From assembly GCF_024347395.1 (NCBI RefSeq), contig NZ_AP025473.1, positions 62,001 through 126,000 of the forward strand: a stretch of 64,000 bases of DNA, given 5' to 3'. The DNA is from Vibrio cortegadensis. Its GTDB lineage: Bacteria > Pseudomonadota > Gammaproteobacteria > Enterobacterales > Vibrionaceae. A program made the translations under genes and the position numbers. How positions within the stretch are numbered: the first letter of the stretch is position 1; every line of letters starts with the position of its first letter. Below the pieces are notes generated by a model that saw only the letters and a list, made by a program, of their open reading frames with translations, was not told where the DNA came from and ran no database searches. Below, in pieces: positions 43,316-51,999 of this stretch.

Positions 43316-43803
43316 GCCTTATCTCCTATCATGGTTTGGTATGCATCAAGGTAATCTTGCTCTGTTGCTTTACCTGCCGAAGTGTTCCAATATTTTTTGG
43401 CGTATCGCGCTAAACCTGCCAAATCTTCCGCCTCGGGTATCGATTCAGGAAAGCGCAGTAAATTCAGCCGTGCCATACAGACGGCATATTGGGGGTTAAA
43501 CACCATTTGCTCGGGTTTTCCTGAGCCAACAAACGCCGCTGCAACTTCCAGTAAGTGCGGCCGAGTCTTCGCCAACCATTGCACTAACCAGTGATAGGTG
43601 TCTGGTTCCATCTGAGTAAAACCCAGTGCTGGACCTTTGATTTGCTTGGCATAGGTTAATTGACCCGATTCATGAGCCACAATCATCATGATGAGATTAA
43701 TGGCCGCTTGAGAATTGAGCTTTCCTTTTCCACCGGCCGCCATATCTAAATGGTCAAGTGCAGGTTTAATGACATACTCAATAAATAGCTTTGCTAAATT
43801 CAT
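43312..43803 (-). CDS. Putative lysozyme-like endolysin
   Basis: A 163-aa protein without signal peptide. 'IVAHESGQL' and 'GPALGFTQMEPDTY' recall the catalytic-Glu and Gly-Phe-Thr-Gln-Met region of lytic-transglycosylase-like phage lysins. Its neighbours are a holin-like and a membrane coiled-coil protein, giving a compact presumed lysis cassette inside the tail module. Catalytic assignment is by motif only. Confidence 0.55.
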   Translation of the reverse strand: MNLAKLFIEYVIKPALDHLDMAAGGKGKLNSQAAINLIMMIVAHESGQLTYAKQIKGPALGFTQMEPDTYHWLVQWLAKTRPHLLEVAAAFVGSGKPEQMVFNPQYAVCMARLNLLRFPESIPEAEDLAGLARYAKKYWNTSAGKATEQDYLDAYQTMIGDKA

Positions 43804-44015
43804 AGCTTCCCCTGTTCAATTAAATGTTGGCAGTGAGCGCAGTGCTGACATCCTTTTATGGCTTCGCGTCTTCCCTCAGGAATAGGCGTGTCACATTCAA
43901 TGCAGATTTGGGCGCTCGTGTGTTCGACCTGTTTCTTTTGATTGGCGCTGTGATGAGCAATTGCCATTTGTCGCTGTTTGGTTTCAAGCGAACTGGCTTG
44001 ATCAAGTGCATCCAT
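43800..44015 (-). CDS. TraR/DksA-type C4 zinc-finger protein
   Basis: A 71-aa protein with 'ICIECDTPIPEGRREA' and 'CQHCAHCQ', the four-Cys zinc finger of TraR/DksA proteins, after a helical N-terminus. Relatives bind the RNA polymerase secondary channel and change promoter choice. It overlaps the lysin gene by 4 bp and lies in the late operon. It lacks the long DksA coiled coil, so it is TraR-like. Confidence 0.82.
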   Translation of the reverse strand: MDALDQASSLETKQRQMAIAHHSANQKKQVEHTSAQICIECDTPIPEGRREAIKGCQHCAHCQHLIEQGKL

Positions 44016-44026
44016 TTCGCCCCCTA

Positions 44027-44482
44027 TTAACCAATCAAGTCGCGAGTGTCATCGCCGCTTAAATACGGCACACCATCGATATGAATAAAGTCAGGGCTGG
44101 TCACCGCACCTTTCACTTTGTGTTTAGACTTATCCGCAGAAGAAGGGTCGACATCGAGTAAGCTATCAATGGATAACTTCACGCCATGGACTTTGATTTC
44201 GAGCTCTTCACTGCCCGTATTGGCGTAGAACAAACAATCATGAGGCTCAATATCACGCCAACTGCCTGCGGCTTTCGCACCTTCACCAAGAAGCTTAAAG
44301 TTTTTTGTATCGAGCTCGTATTCCACATCCGCGCTCACTGCGCCATCGGTGTAACCATCTGGCACGCCGCGAGTTGGCGCCGCTTGGCTATCATCTGAAA
44401 TCGACACCGTGGCTTTTTCTACGTGAACCAAAATACCGTGAATATCGATATCAAAGCTCATTCCTGAAATTCGTTTTCCCAT
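44027..44482 (-). CDS. Tail tube protein (DUF2597-like)
   Basis: A 151-aa protein next to the sheath, the normal place for the tube. The pattern 'KRISGMSFDIDIHGILVHVE', 'DGAVSADVEYELD' and 'PSSADKSKHKVKGAVTSPDF' matches DUF2597 proteins of HP1/K139-like phages. Predicted mostly beta, consistent with a hexameric tube. It shares 1 bp with the sheath gene. Confidence 0.78.
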   Translation of the reverse strand: MGKRISGMSFDIDIHGILVHVEKATVSISDDSQAAPTRGVPDGYTDGAVSADVEYELDTKNFKLLGEGAKAAGSWRDIEPHDCLFYANTGSEELEIKVHGVKLSIDSLLDVDPSSADKSKHKVKGAVTSPDFIHIDGVPYLSGDDTRDLIG

Positions 44483-45597
44483 TACGCGATCTCCGGATTA
44501 CTTAGGTCTAACATCAAGCCCGCTGAAATCGATTTAGGGCAATCTTTTGGCTTAGCAGATAGGTAAATTTCTACGCTGTTTTTGTTCTTCCACGTAATGG
44601 CAATCGCGTCATCGGTTGGACTTTCGATTTCACCAGGGATCACAAACTGCCCAATCGTGGTACTGACCGCCATTTCACGTAACGGGCGGGTATAACGCAT
44701 TTTGGCGCGAGCCGTACTGGCAGGTTTGCTGTTGAATGAACGATCACCGATATCACCAATGGCAATGATACGAACGCGGCGAGCAATCTTGTCGATGATG
44801 CGGCGATACTCCACGACTTGAAAATCGCCCCCTTCCACATCGAGAATTCGACCATCCGCCCAATAGATACCGTCATAATCCGGGAACCACGCCATCACAG
44901 ACAGACGGTTTTTCTCTAGGGTTTGCAGTGTAGCGGAGCCTAATGCTTTGCCATCACTGTCGATAGGCAGCGTCACATCACCAATCAATGGTCCTGTTTT
45001 GACGCGCATCGGCGTATCAGCAATGGATACGGCGCGGTTGCATAAACGCCCTGCCAGCTTGCCAATCGCATCAGGGAAAAGCTGAGGTACAAGCATCACG
45101 CCATCAGCGGCAATCGTGTCTTGGACTGCCACCATCGCGGTTTCATAATCAGACCATGTTTGGGTTTTATCATCGATACCAGGCAGCGCCAGCATCATGA
45201 ACGTCCAACGGCCATACTTAGCGATCAACTCATGATAAAGTGCTTGAGCGGCTGTCACTGTGGCTTTATCGGTTGTTGGTACGGTAAGCACAACGGCTTC
45301 AAAGCTCTGTGTTTTCTGCGCGGTTTTCACCGCTTCCGTCCAGTTCTCTGGGGCAGACATAACATACACGGCAGCGGTCCAGTTTTGTCCAGCATTGAGC
45401 ATGGCAGCGTTAACATTGGCTTTAAGCGCCGAGTCGTCTTCGCCAAGCAATTCATCGAAATCAGATTGAGTATTGACTGACAACAGCTTGCCAGCATTCT
45501 TGGTACCTAAACCGATATAGAGGAAGTGACGCTCAACTTCGGTCACTGGCCCCTGCATTTGGTTCAGAGCATTTACGTTTATAATTGGCCACGCCAT
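44482..45597 (-). CDS. Contractile tail sheath protein (DUF2586-like)
   Basis: A 371-aa sheath subunit, as in HP1/K139 rather than the longer P2 FI type. Cues: 'GLGTKNAGKLLSVNTQSDFD' early, 'WADGRILDVEGGDFQVVEYR' and the C-terminal 'TRPLREMAVSTTIGQFVIPG', the usual late sheath domain. Its presence makes this a contractile-tailed phage. Confidence 0.85.
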   Translation of the reverse strand: MAWPIINVNALNQMQGPVTEVERHFLYIGLGTKNAGKLLSVNTQSDFDELLGEDDSALKANVNAAMLNAGQNWTAAVYVMSAPENWTEAVKTAQKTQSFEAVVLTVPTTDKATVTAAQALYHELIAKYGRWTFMMLALPGIDDKTQTWSDYETAMVAVQDTIAADGVMLVPQLFPDAIGKLAGRLCNRAVSIADTPMRVKTGPLIGDVTLPIDSDGKALGSATLQTLEKNRLSVMAWFPDYDGIYWADGRILDVEGGDFQVVEYRRIIDKIARRVRIIAIGDIGDRSFNSKPASTARAKMRYTRPLREMAVSTTIGQFVIPGEIESPTDDAIAITWKNKNSVEIYLSAKPKDCPKSISAGLMLDLSNPEIA

Positions 45598-45619
45598 TGT
45601 GCTTCCCCTTCGGTATAAA

Positions 45620-45961
45620 TTAGCGAGTGTGTTTCAGTTCTTGACGCAATGCCGCTCTGGCCTTACGTTTATCGACTTGAGTAAAAGGTCGAGCCGGTAC
45701 TTTGGTTTCCCATGATTGGGTTGGCGCATTCCCACGCATCTGCCTTAAGATCAATCCGGCTTGCTCTGCGCTGAGATTAGCCTGTATCCATTTCATGGTT
45801 GGCTTTCTTAATTTGCCAATCGGGGCTTGTGGGTTAAGCCTGCGTGCAAAGACTTTAAAGCCTTCATCTTTCAATGCTTTGGCTTGAGCGCGGCTAGCTC
45901 CGCCTTTCCCACCTTCAATCGCATTCAGCGCTTGGGCCAATCGGCTTTTATTTTTTGGCAT
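45620..45961 (-). CDS. Tail completion / virion morphogenesis protein, second part
   Basis: A 113-aa basic protein whose end 'WETKVPARPF' resembles the end of P2 S-type virion morphogenesis proteins. Its ATG lies inside the last codons of the preceding gene, beside an A6 tract. Together the two ORFs look like one longer gene read in two frames. It may be a coupled separate protein or the product of a frameshift. Confidence 0.62.
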   Translation of the reverse strand: MPKNKSRLAQALNAIEGGKGGASRAQAKALKDEGFKVFARRLNPQAPIGKLRKPTMKWIQANLSAEQAGLILRQMRGNAPTQSWETKVPARPFTQVDKRKARAALRQELKHTR

Positions 45962-46325
45962 TGCGCAGCGCCTTTATTGCTGCAGCTCGGGTATGACGCT
46001 CTCGATGACCATAATGCTGTTTCGCCGCCACTTTTTCGGTCGCACTTTTACGCCAACCTATCGTGGCATGGTTGCCATCATTGCCCGTCACGGTAAGCAG
46101 TGACGCCAATCGAACCTGCATCTTTTTACGGCTTTTCCCCGCTCGTTTTGGCCACTTCTTACCATCAGGCGCTTTCTGTCCTTTCTGGTTTTTACGAGAG
46201 GTTTGCACCGACCCTTTTGCTGCGTTTTGTAATATCCGCTGCCTGCGTTTACGTGGGAGCGTCATGGCCTTAAGTGATTCAAGTACGCTCAACTGGGATT
46301 GCTTATCCACACTAATCTTGATCAT
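45948..46325 (-). CDS. Tail completion / virion morphogenesis protein (S-like), first part
   Basis: A 125-aa basic protein with the S-type pattern 'GQKAPDGKKWPKR', 'RLASLLTVTGNDGNHATIGW' and 'KQHYGHRERHT'. P2 S is needed for tail completion. The family normally continues to a P-A-R-P motif, which here lies in the next, overlapping ORF. It overlaps the preceding R-like gene by 14 bp. Confidence 0.72.
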   Translation of the reverse strand: MIKISVDKQSQLSVLESLKAMTLPRKRRQRILQNAAKGSVQTSRKNQKGQKAPDGKKWPKRAGKSRKKMQVRLASLLTVTGNDGNHATIGWRKSATEKVAAKQHYGHRERHTRAAAIKALRNAKK

Positions 46326-46839
46326 CTGCGGTCACCGGACTGGCTGGATTGTTCGCGTTGATCACATCAATATGCTCAGCACTCCAGACTTCATAAGGAG
46401 CATTGGTCCACCGCTTACCACGCCATATCACTTCACCATTTTCATGCTCAACTAGCATCAACGGTTCAATGAGTTCGACTTCTACCGTCATGATCACGGT
46501 GTCATCACTTTCAGGCTCAATATCAAAGCTCGGCTCAGCTAAATCAAAACATTCACGATATTCATCGTGGTCATCAAGCCAGGCCAGAACGTTAGCCATC
46601 ACCACCGCAGGGTTACTCTTTTTGAATGGGAACCGCTCAAAACTGAACACGGCGGTGTACTGCATCTGCCCAATATCAAAACCTAACCCTTGGTTTTTTG
46701 GTGCGAGCGTTAAGCCCACATCTTCCATCCAGCATTCAATATGCTTATGAAGTCTTTCATCAGTCGTTTGGCTTAAATGCTGATTGAGTCCTTGCAGCAT
46801 GAAACCTGCCTGATACTGATTTTTTACTTCACTCGTCAT
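46312..46839 (-). CDS. Tail completion protein (R-like)
   Basis: A 175-aa acidic protein in the position of P2 R, between head completion L and S. Content: 'YTAVFSFERFPFKKSNPAVV', 'MANVLAWLDDHDEYRE' and 'VIMTVEVELIEPLML'. The ATG at 46839 overlaps the L stop (ATGA) and has GGAG upstream; the longer frame is rejected. Assignment rests on position plus general resemblance. Confidence 0.68.
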   Translation of the reverse strand: MTSEVKNQYQAGFMLQGLNQHLSQTTDERLHKHIECWMEDVGLTLAPKNQGLGFDIGQMQYTAVFSFERFPFKKSNPAVVMANVLAWLDDHDEYRECFDLAEPSFDIEPESDDTVIMTVEVELIEPLMLVEHENGEVIWRGKRWTNAPYEVWSAEHIDVINANNPASPVTADDQD

Positions 46840-47303
46840 AACAGCGCTACTCCACAACGACTACTACCATTCATGGCTCTGATATGCTGCTGACTTTCGG
46901 CCAATAAGCGCTCAGTAATACTGCGCTCACTTTCAGCAATGCGATCGCCTGCTTCTTTGGTCTGTACGCTTGCAAACTCAGAGACCATGTCGGCTTTCGC
47001 TCTGGCAAACACCGCTTTTTCATACAAAATAACGATGCTATTTTTGCCAAGCACTTTGGGCAAACCTGTAAGGCTTTCCGCTTTGTCGATGCCTTCGGCT
47101 TGATAGCCTGCTTTCACTAGCTGTAATGCAATGTTGATTTGGCTGATTGCGGCCGCTAAAGAAAGTGCCACCGCTTCTGCATCCATATCTGCAGGAATGC
47201 CACGACGCTTTTCAAAATCACCGGCGTTCAAGTTAGGCCAAAAACCGTCGTTCTCTATTTCAGTGTCTTGGTAGCTATCACTGATTGGATTGCCGTCAAA
47301 CAT
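46836..47303 (-). CDS. Head completion/stabilisation protein (L-like)
   Basis: A 155-aa protein following the terminase endonuclease gene, as in P2 M-L order. 'FWPNLNAGDFEKRRGIPADM' and 'ALQLVKAGYQ' match head-completion L proteins, which plug or stabilise the filled capsid. A gap of about 116 bp separates it from M. Confidence 0.82.
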   Translation of the reverse strand: MFDGNPISDSYQDTEIENDGFWPNLNAGDFEKRRGIPADMDAEAVALSLAAAISQINIALQLVKAGYQAEGIDKAESLTGLPKVLGKNSIVILYEKAVFARAKADMVSEFASVQTKEAGDRIAESERSITERLLAESQQHIRAMNGSSRCGVALL

Positions 47304-47419
47304 TGAATATCCTTAATCGAGGCGCCTCTAGCCACTGAGTCGACGGAATAAACAGGGTGATAAATCACTTGTTCTTCCTCGTCAGTCGAGGCGCGGTGGC
47401 ATAGGAGTCGTTTTTCTAG

Positions 47420-48148
47420 CTAGAGATTATCGCCACTCTCTAGCGCTCTCAGTCGTTGGTCGATTTTGTCGATCATCGTTTTAACGCCAATCGCTGGGTG
47501 TTCATCTTGAGCTTTAAGCAAGTAGGCTTTGGCTTTCTCCAATCTTTCGCTGTCAGCGACTGAGCCTGCATGCACCTCCCCTTTTTCATTACGAAGAAGG
47601 TAAAGCCCTGCGAACTTGAACCATTTGGCGCTGAGTTTCTCAGTGATGGTCCATTTAGGTTTTTCACCATCAGCACCCGGTATTAAATTGGCAAACACAT
47701 GATTAAAGTACGGCTCAATAGCATGACCGTATGACGCCATTCGCTCAGACCATTTCAGTACTTCATCGGCGCAGAACGTAGCAAAGTCGCGCTTGAATCG
47801 CTCTGGCGTATCAAACCCGCGTTCAATAGCGATATCACACCATTCAATGGCCGTTTCTAGATCATCGATATCGAAGAGCCAAATCACCATCTGAGCAAAT
47901 AACGGATTATCGAATTGCTCATCACCGGCTAAATACTCTTCAATCGCTTCACGGTATTTCGGCACCAACACTTCACGTTTATGGCTGACCTTTTCATCTA
48001 AGCGGTTGAAGTTTTTTAGCACTTTCAAGTCAGTTTCTAACTCAGCTAATAAGAGATGAAGACTGTTGGGCTTGGCGACTACATTACTCGATGGCTTATT
48101 GCTTTCTGATACCAACCGTTGTCGCGCTCTCGCTAATGGACTTGCCAT
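47420..48148 (-). CDS. Terminase small/endonuclease subunit (M-like)
   Basis: A 242-aa terminase subunit. In P2, M provides the cos-cutting endonuclease working with P. The N-terminus reads 'SPLARARQRLVSES'; the middle has 'FDNPLFAQMVIWLFDIDDL' and 'AIEWCDIAIERGFDTPERFK', typical of this family. It lies 9 bp after the capsid gene. Confidence 0.87.
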   Translation of the reverse strand: MASPLARARQRLVSESNKPSSNVVAKPNSLHLLLAELETDLKVLKNFNRLDEKVSHKREVLVPKYREAIEEYLAGDEQFDNPLFAQMVIWLFDIDDLETAIEWCDIAIERGFDTPERFKRDFATFCADEVLKWSERMASYGHAIEPYFNHVFANLIPGADGEKPKWTITEKLSAKWFKFAGLYLLRNEKGEVHAGSVADSERLEKAKAYLLKAQDEHPAIGVKTMIDKIDQRLRALESGDNL

Positions 48149-48157
48149 GCGTTACTC

Positions 48158-49162
48158 CTAAGCAGGGTCAACAATGGTCACAGCTTCAATAGCCGCGAAC
48201 TTGTCAAGATTACCAATCGCATAACCCTCAAAACGCCACCACGTAGTTTCATGTTGAGAACGATCTTCTTCATCACGAGACTTACGGTGCTGAGTGCCTT
48301 TTTGCTGAAGGATTTGTAAGTTCTTCAAGTTGGTCACCCATAACCCATTGGCTGGGAAATATGGCGCGGTGTACGCTTTTTTGCCTGCAATGGTTTTCGC
48401 AAGAGACTGAGCCGCTTTGTGCTCAGTTGGTGTATTCGCTGATTCAAGTAAACGATGTTGTTCAGCCGCGACTAAGTTACGGCCCACAATCACCACCAAA
48501 TCAGGATCTTCTTGGTGCGCTTCATGGATGACGTTATTGATTAAGTCGTTCGTTAACGAATCAAGATTCTTATAGGAATCTTCTGCCGCACCTGTTGGGT
48601 CAAGTTTTGCAGAAGGTAAGACTTGCGCAGCCGCTTTCTCTTTGGCAATCGTCAGCCAGCCTTTATTCACATCCTGCCCTAACGGGTTATTGTCAGGGTT
48701 GGTGGTTTCGGCAATGCTTGTGCCGTTAAACCCAATCTTCAGCATATCCAAGCCAAAGTTTTGCGTAATGGCGTTGTTCATGAATTTAATGAACTGACCT
48801 TTATCACCCGCATTAGCCCATTGAACGATCAGTTCCCAAGGAATAGCGGCGCCAGAATCGGTTTTCACCAGTTCATAGGTGTTGCCATCAAGACCAACTT
48901 GGCCACGGAAACGGCCACCTTTTACACGGCCTGTTAACAATGAACCGGTGCCCACATCGACCACTTGGCCTTTGATTTGCTCGACAGGCGATACGGTAAG
49001 CAGTGATAGAAAACCCACTCCAAGCATGATCGCTTGACGCAGTTTGGTTTCCATTGGAGGCTGAATAGAAAACTTCTTAGAAGAATCACTCACACCTGCC
49101 GATTTCGCCACGGCTTCGCTGTAATGTTCTAGGTACTCTTCAGCTAATTTGGTTAAGGACAT
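48158..49162 (-). CDS. Major capsid protein, P2 family (N-like)
   Basis: The 334-aa shell protein. Typical segments are 'QPPMETKLRQAIMLGVGFLS', 'GRFRGQVGLDGNTYELVKTD', 'DLVVIVGRNLVAAEQHRLLE' and 'PYFPANGLWVTNLKNLQIL'. In P2 the N-terminus is trimmed by the scaffold protease. It overlaps the scaffold stop by 1 bp. Confidence 0.92.
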   Translation of the reverse strand: MSLTKLAEEYLEHYSEAVAKSAGVSDSSKKFSIQPPMETKLRQAIMLGVGFLSLLTVSPVEQIKGQVVDVGTGSLLTGRVKGGRFRGQVGLDGNTYELVKTDSGAAIPWELIVQWANAGDKGQFIKFMNNAITQNFGLDMLKIGFNGTSIAETTNPDNNPLGQDVNKGWLTIAKEKAAAQVLPSAKLDPTGAAEDSYKNLDSLTNDLINNVIHEAHQEDPDLVVIVGRNLVAAEQHRLLESANTPTEHKAAQSLAKTIAGKKAYTAPYFPANGLWVTNLKNLQILQQKGTQHRKSRDEEDRSQHETTWWRFEGYAIGNLDKFAAIEAVTIVDPA

Positions 49163-50034
49163 TAAATGGCCTCCACAGTTTGAGAGCCATTACCTTCTTC
49201 ACCTGGCTTTTGGCCTGGCACTTCTTTTTTCAGCTCTGCGAATTGAGTTTCTAAGCCGTTCACTTTTTCCATCACTGGATTGATCTGTTTTCCAAGTTCG
49301 CTAGTGAACTGCTCCATAGAAAATTGCTGCGTGCCTTCTTCTGGTACCGGCACGGCTTCTGGTTTTACTTCTGGCTTTAAATTGAATTCTTGTTTCAACT
49401 CATCTTTTAGCTCAGATTTCATGATGCCGAATTGCTCTTTGAGCGCGGCTTTGAGTTGTTCTTCTGTCACTTCTTTTTCCTCTGGTTCAGGATCAGGTTG
49501 TGGCTCTGGTTGTTCATCACCAGAATTGAAAAAGGCATTACACATCGCAAAGAATCGTTCTGTTTTTGGGTAGCACTCATCGAGGTTCAGCTCTTCAAGT
49601 TGGCTGCATTGGAGTTCTGTGGTTTGGCCTTCTTGTCGTGAAAACTGAAGAATTGAGGTGCCAGACGATGCTGGGGAATCGGTCACGGCTATACCCATGA
49701 GGTAGCACTTTCCTTGCCCTTTATAATCTGGATTTGGCTCAATAGAGGTAAATAGCTTCTGCCCAAGCTTGTTGGCTTCAAATAAGTATTGGTTTGGTTC
49801 AAGCTTGGCAAACAAGCGCATTTTGCCGTCCACTTCTTCTGCTTTTACTTCAGTAACTTTGCCCCAGTTGTTTCCGTAACCCGAAAAACGTTTGTGTTCC
49901 GGCCAGACCATCGCGGTGTATTCAGTCATTGAATAGTGCTTAGCCATGTCGACTAACCATTCACGAGTGATTTTGCGACCATCAACCGTTGGGCCTTCTG
50001 TCGCTACAATTTTCCAATCGCTGGTCTTTGCCAT
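49162..50034 (-). CDS. Capsid scaffolding protein with protease domain (O-like)
   Basis: A 290-aa assembly scaffold. The N-terminal 150 residues correspond to the O-type serine protease ('VWPEHKRFSGYGNNWGKVTE', 'GIAVTDSPASSGTS'), with His and Ser candidates in the expected segments. The C-terminal half is acidic, Pro/Glu-rich and coiled ('PEPEEKEVTEEQLKAALKEQ'), the scaffold part that is removed during maturation in P2. It is the first gene of the leftward head operon. Confidence 0.87.
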   Translation of the reverse strand: MAKTSDWKIVATEGPTVDGRKITREWLVDMAKHYSMTEYTAMVWPEHKRFSGYGNNWGKVTEVKAEEVDGKMRLFAKLEPNQYLFEANKLGQKLFTSIEPNPDYKGQGKCYLMGIAVTDSPASSGTSILQFSRQEGQTTELQCSQLEELNLDECYPKTERFFAMCNAFFNSGDEQPEPQPDPEPEEKEVTEEQLKAALKEQFGIMKSELKDELKQEFNLKPEVKPEAVPVPEEGTQQFSMEQFTSELGKQINPVMEKVNGLETQFAELKKEVPGQKPGEEGNGSQTVEAI

Positions 50035-50070
50035 TTGAGTCTTTTACCTAGTGTTATTTAGTCAGTTTGG

Positions 50071-50088
50071 TGTTTCTGGACTCAAACA
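50071..50088. promoter_or_regulatory. Ogr/Delta-type late activator site (TGT-N12-ACA)
   Basis: TGTTTCTGGACTCAAACA has the exact TGT-N12-ACA dyad bound by P2 Ogr/Delta activators. It lies between the divergent O and P genes. Its centre is about 130 bp before the terminase ATG and 45 bp before the scaffold ATG. Confidence 0.55.
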
Positions 50089-50119
50089 ATACGCCTTTGA
50101 ATCGGTGCTTTCAGCCACT

Positions 50120-50178
50120 TCAATTCCGACCAATTCGGATACAGGCTATATCCGAACGCATCCGAATTTTGCTATGCA
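50120..50178. repeat. Cluster of TCCGA/TCGGA motifs
   Basis: ATTCCGA, ATTCGGATA, TATCCGAA and ATCCGAAT occur within 60 bp; TTCGGATA and TATCCGAA form an 8-bp inverted repeat with a 7-nt spacer. Another TTCCGAAT lies inside the start of the terminase gene near 50288. Confidence 0.55.
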
Positions 50179-50211
50179 ATTTAGGGGGTTGCCTGCGCGT
50201 ATGATTGGCTC

Positions 50212-51999
50212 ATGGCATATACTCCCGAAACACGACACGCGGCCCGAGCGCTTTATTTAAAGGCTTGGACACCCAAAGAAATCGCTTCCGAATTAGGTTT
50301 GAACAGCACCCGTATTCTTTATCACTGGGCTGACAAATACGGATGGCGTGACATGCTGCGCGAGCAAACTATTGATGAGTCGATAGCGCGTAGAATTGAA
50401 ACCTTGTTAGAGCTGGAAAGCCCAACCAAAGGCCAGCTCGATATGCTTGATAGACTTATCAAGCATCACGTACACCTTAAGAAATTCCGCTCTCAAGAAA
50501 AGCAAAACACTGAGCATTCCAACACACAACAGCCACCCTCGTCTTCTAAGCCGAAATCAAAATCAAACGGCAAATCTTCACGCACGACTCAATCAGACGA
50601 TAAGAAAAAGAAGAAAGGCAAAAATAATATCTCTGAGCTGAGTGAAGAAAACTTTAAGTCCTGGCATGACTCGCTCTTTGAATACCAACTCACGATGCGT
50701 GACAACTTGCATCAACGTATTCGTAATATCCTCAAATCCCGTCAGATTGGGGCGACTTACTACTTCAGTGGTGAAGCGCTAGAGAACGCCATTTTAACTG
50801 GCGATAACCAGATTTTTCTTTCTGCTTCTCGCGCTCAAGCCGAAGTCTTTCGCAGTTACATTATTGCGATTGCGGCTGAGTTTCTAGGGATAGAATTAAC
50901 CGGCAACCCGATCATCTTATCGAACGGCGCTGAGCTGCGTTTTCTATCGACCAATTCAAAAACCGCGCAGAGTTACCATGGCCATGTTTATGTGGATGAG
51001 TACTTCTGGATCCCCAAGTTCGATGAGCTGAACAAACTTGCCTCGGCCATGGCCACGCACAAAAACTGGCGCAAAACTTACTTCTCGACGCCTTCCGCTA
51101 AAACTCATCAGGCTTATACTTTTTGGACGGGTGACCAATGGCGTAAAGGTCGTGATACTCGCACCAACATTGAATTTCCATCATTTGATGAATACCGAGA
51201 TAACGGCAGGCTTTGCCCAGACAAACAGTGGCGCTATGTCGTGACCATCGAAGATGCAGCAGCTGGCGGTTGTGAACTTTTCGATATTGACGAGCTGCGT
51301 GATGAATACAGCAAGGACGACTTTGAAAACCTGTTCATGTGTGTATTTGTCGATGGCGCCACTTCCGTCTTCAAATTCTCAGCACTTGAAAAAGCCATGG
51401 TGGATATCAGTCGATGGCAAGATTTTAACCCAAGAGACAAAGACCCCTTTTCAGGCCGTGAGGTATGGCTTGGTTATGACCCAAGTCGAACCCGTGACAA
51501 TGCTTGCCTGGTGGTCGTGGCTCCACCGATTGTTGCCATCGAGAAGTTTCGCATTCTTGAAAAACATTATTGGCGTGGTTTGAATTTCCAATACCAAGCG
51601 CAGCAAGTCTCAAAGGTATTCGAACGTTACAACGTCAGTTACTTAGGCATCGATACCACGGGCATTGGTGCCGGTGTTTTTGACTTGATCAAGAAGAAGC
51701 ACCCACGAGAAACCGTGGCCATTCAATACAGCAATGAAAGTAAGAACCGCTTAGTGATGAAAATGATTGATGTGGTTGAAGCTAACCGCATCCAGTTTGA
51801 TGCCGAGCACAAAGATATTGCCATGGCGTTCATGGCTATTAAACGCGCCACAACTAACAGCGGAAATAACATGACTTTCAAAGCAGAGCGCAGCGAGTTA
51901 ACGGGTCACGCTGATGCCTTTTGGGCGATTTCTCACGCTTGCATCAATGAACCTCTAGACCATTCTGAAAAACGCAAATCAACTTGGCAGACAACTTAA
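50212..51999 (+). CDS. Terminase large subunit, ATPase (P-like)
   Basis: The packaging motor, 595 aa. The N-terminal DNA-binding helix-turn-helix typical of gpP ('YLKAWTPKEIASELGLNS') is followed by a polar Lys/Ser linker. ATPase: Walker A-like 'LKSRQIGATYYF' and Walker B 'HVYVDEYFW'. The nuclease/translocase second half has 'WLGYDPSRTRDNACLVV' and 'YLGIDTTGIGAGVFDLI'. It diverges from the scaffold gene, and its stop overlaps the portal ATG (TAATG). Confidence 0.93.
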   Translation: MAYTPETRHAARALYLKAWTPKEIASELGLNSTRILYHWADKYGWRDMLREQTIDESIARRIETLLELESPTKGQLDMLDRLIKHHVHLKKFRSQEKQNTEHSNTQQPPSSSKPKSKSNGKSSRTTQSDDKKKKKGKNNISELSEENFKSWHDSLFEYQLTMRDNLHQRIRNILKSRQIGATYYFSGEALENAILTGDNQIFLSASRAQAEVFRSYIIAIAAEFLGIELTGNPIILSNGAELRFLSTNSKTAQSYHGHVYVDEYFWIPKFDELNKLASAMATHKNWRKTYFSTPSAKTHQAYTFWTGDQWRKGRDTRTNIEFPSFDEYRDNGRLCPDKQWRYVVTIEDAAAGGCELFDIDELRDEYSKDDFENLFMCVFVDGATSVFKFSALEKAMVDISRWQDFNPRDKDPFSGREVWLGYDPSRTRDNACLVVVAPPIVAIEKFRILEKHYWRGLNFQYQAQQVSKVFERYNVSYLGIDTTGIGAGVFDLIKKKHPRETVAIQYSNESKNRLVMKMIDVVEANRIQFDAEHKDIAMAFMAIKRATTNSGNNMTFKAERSELTGHADAFWAISHACINEPLDHSEKRKSTWQTT

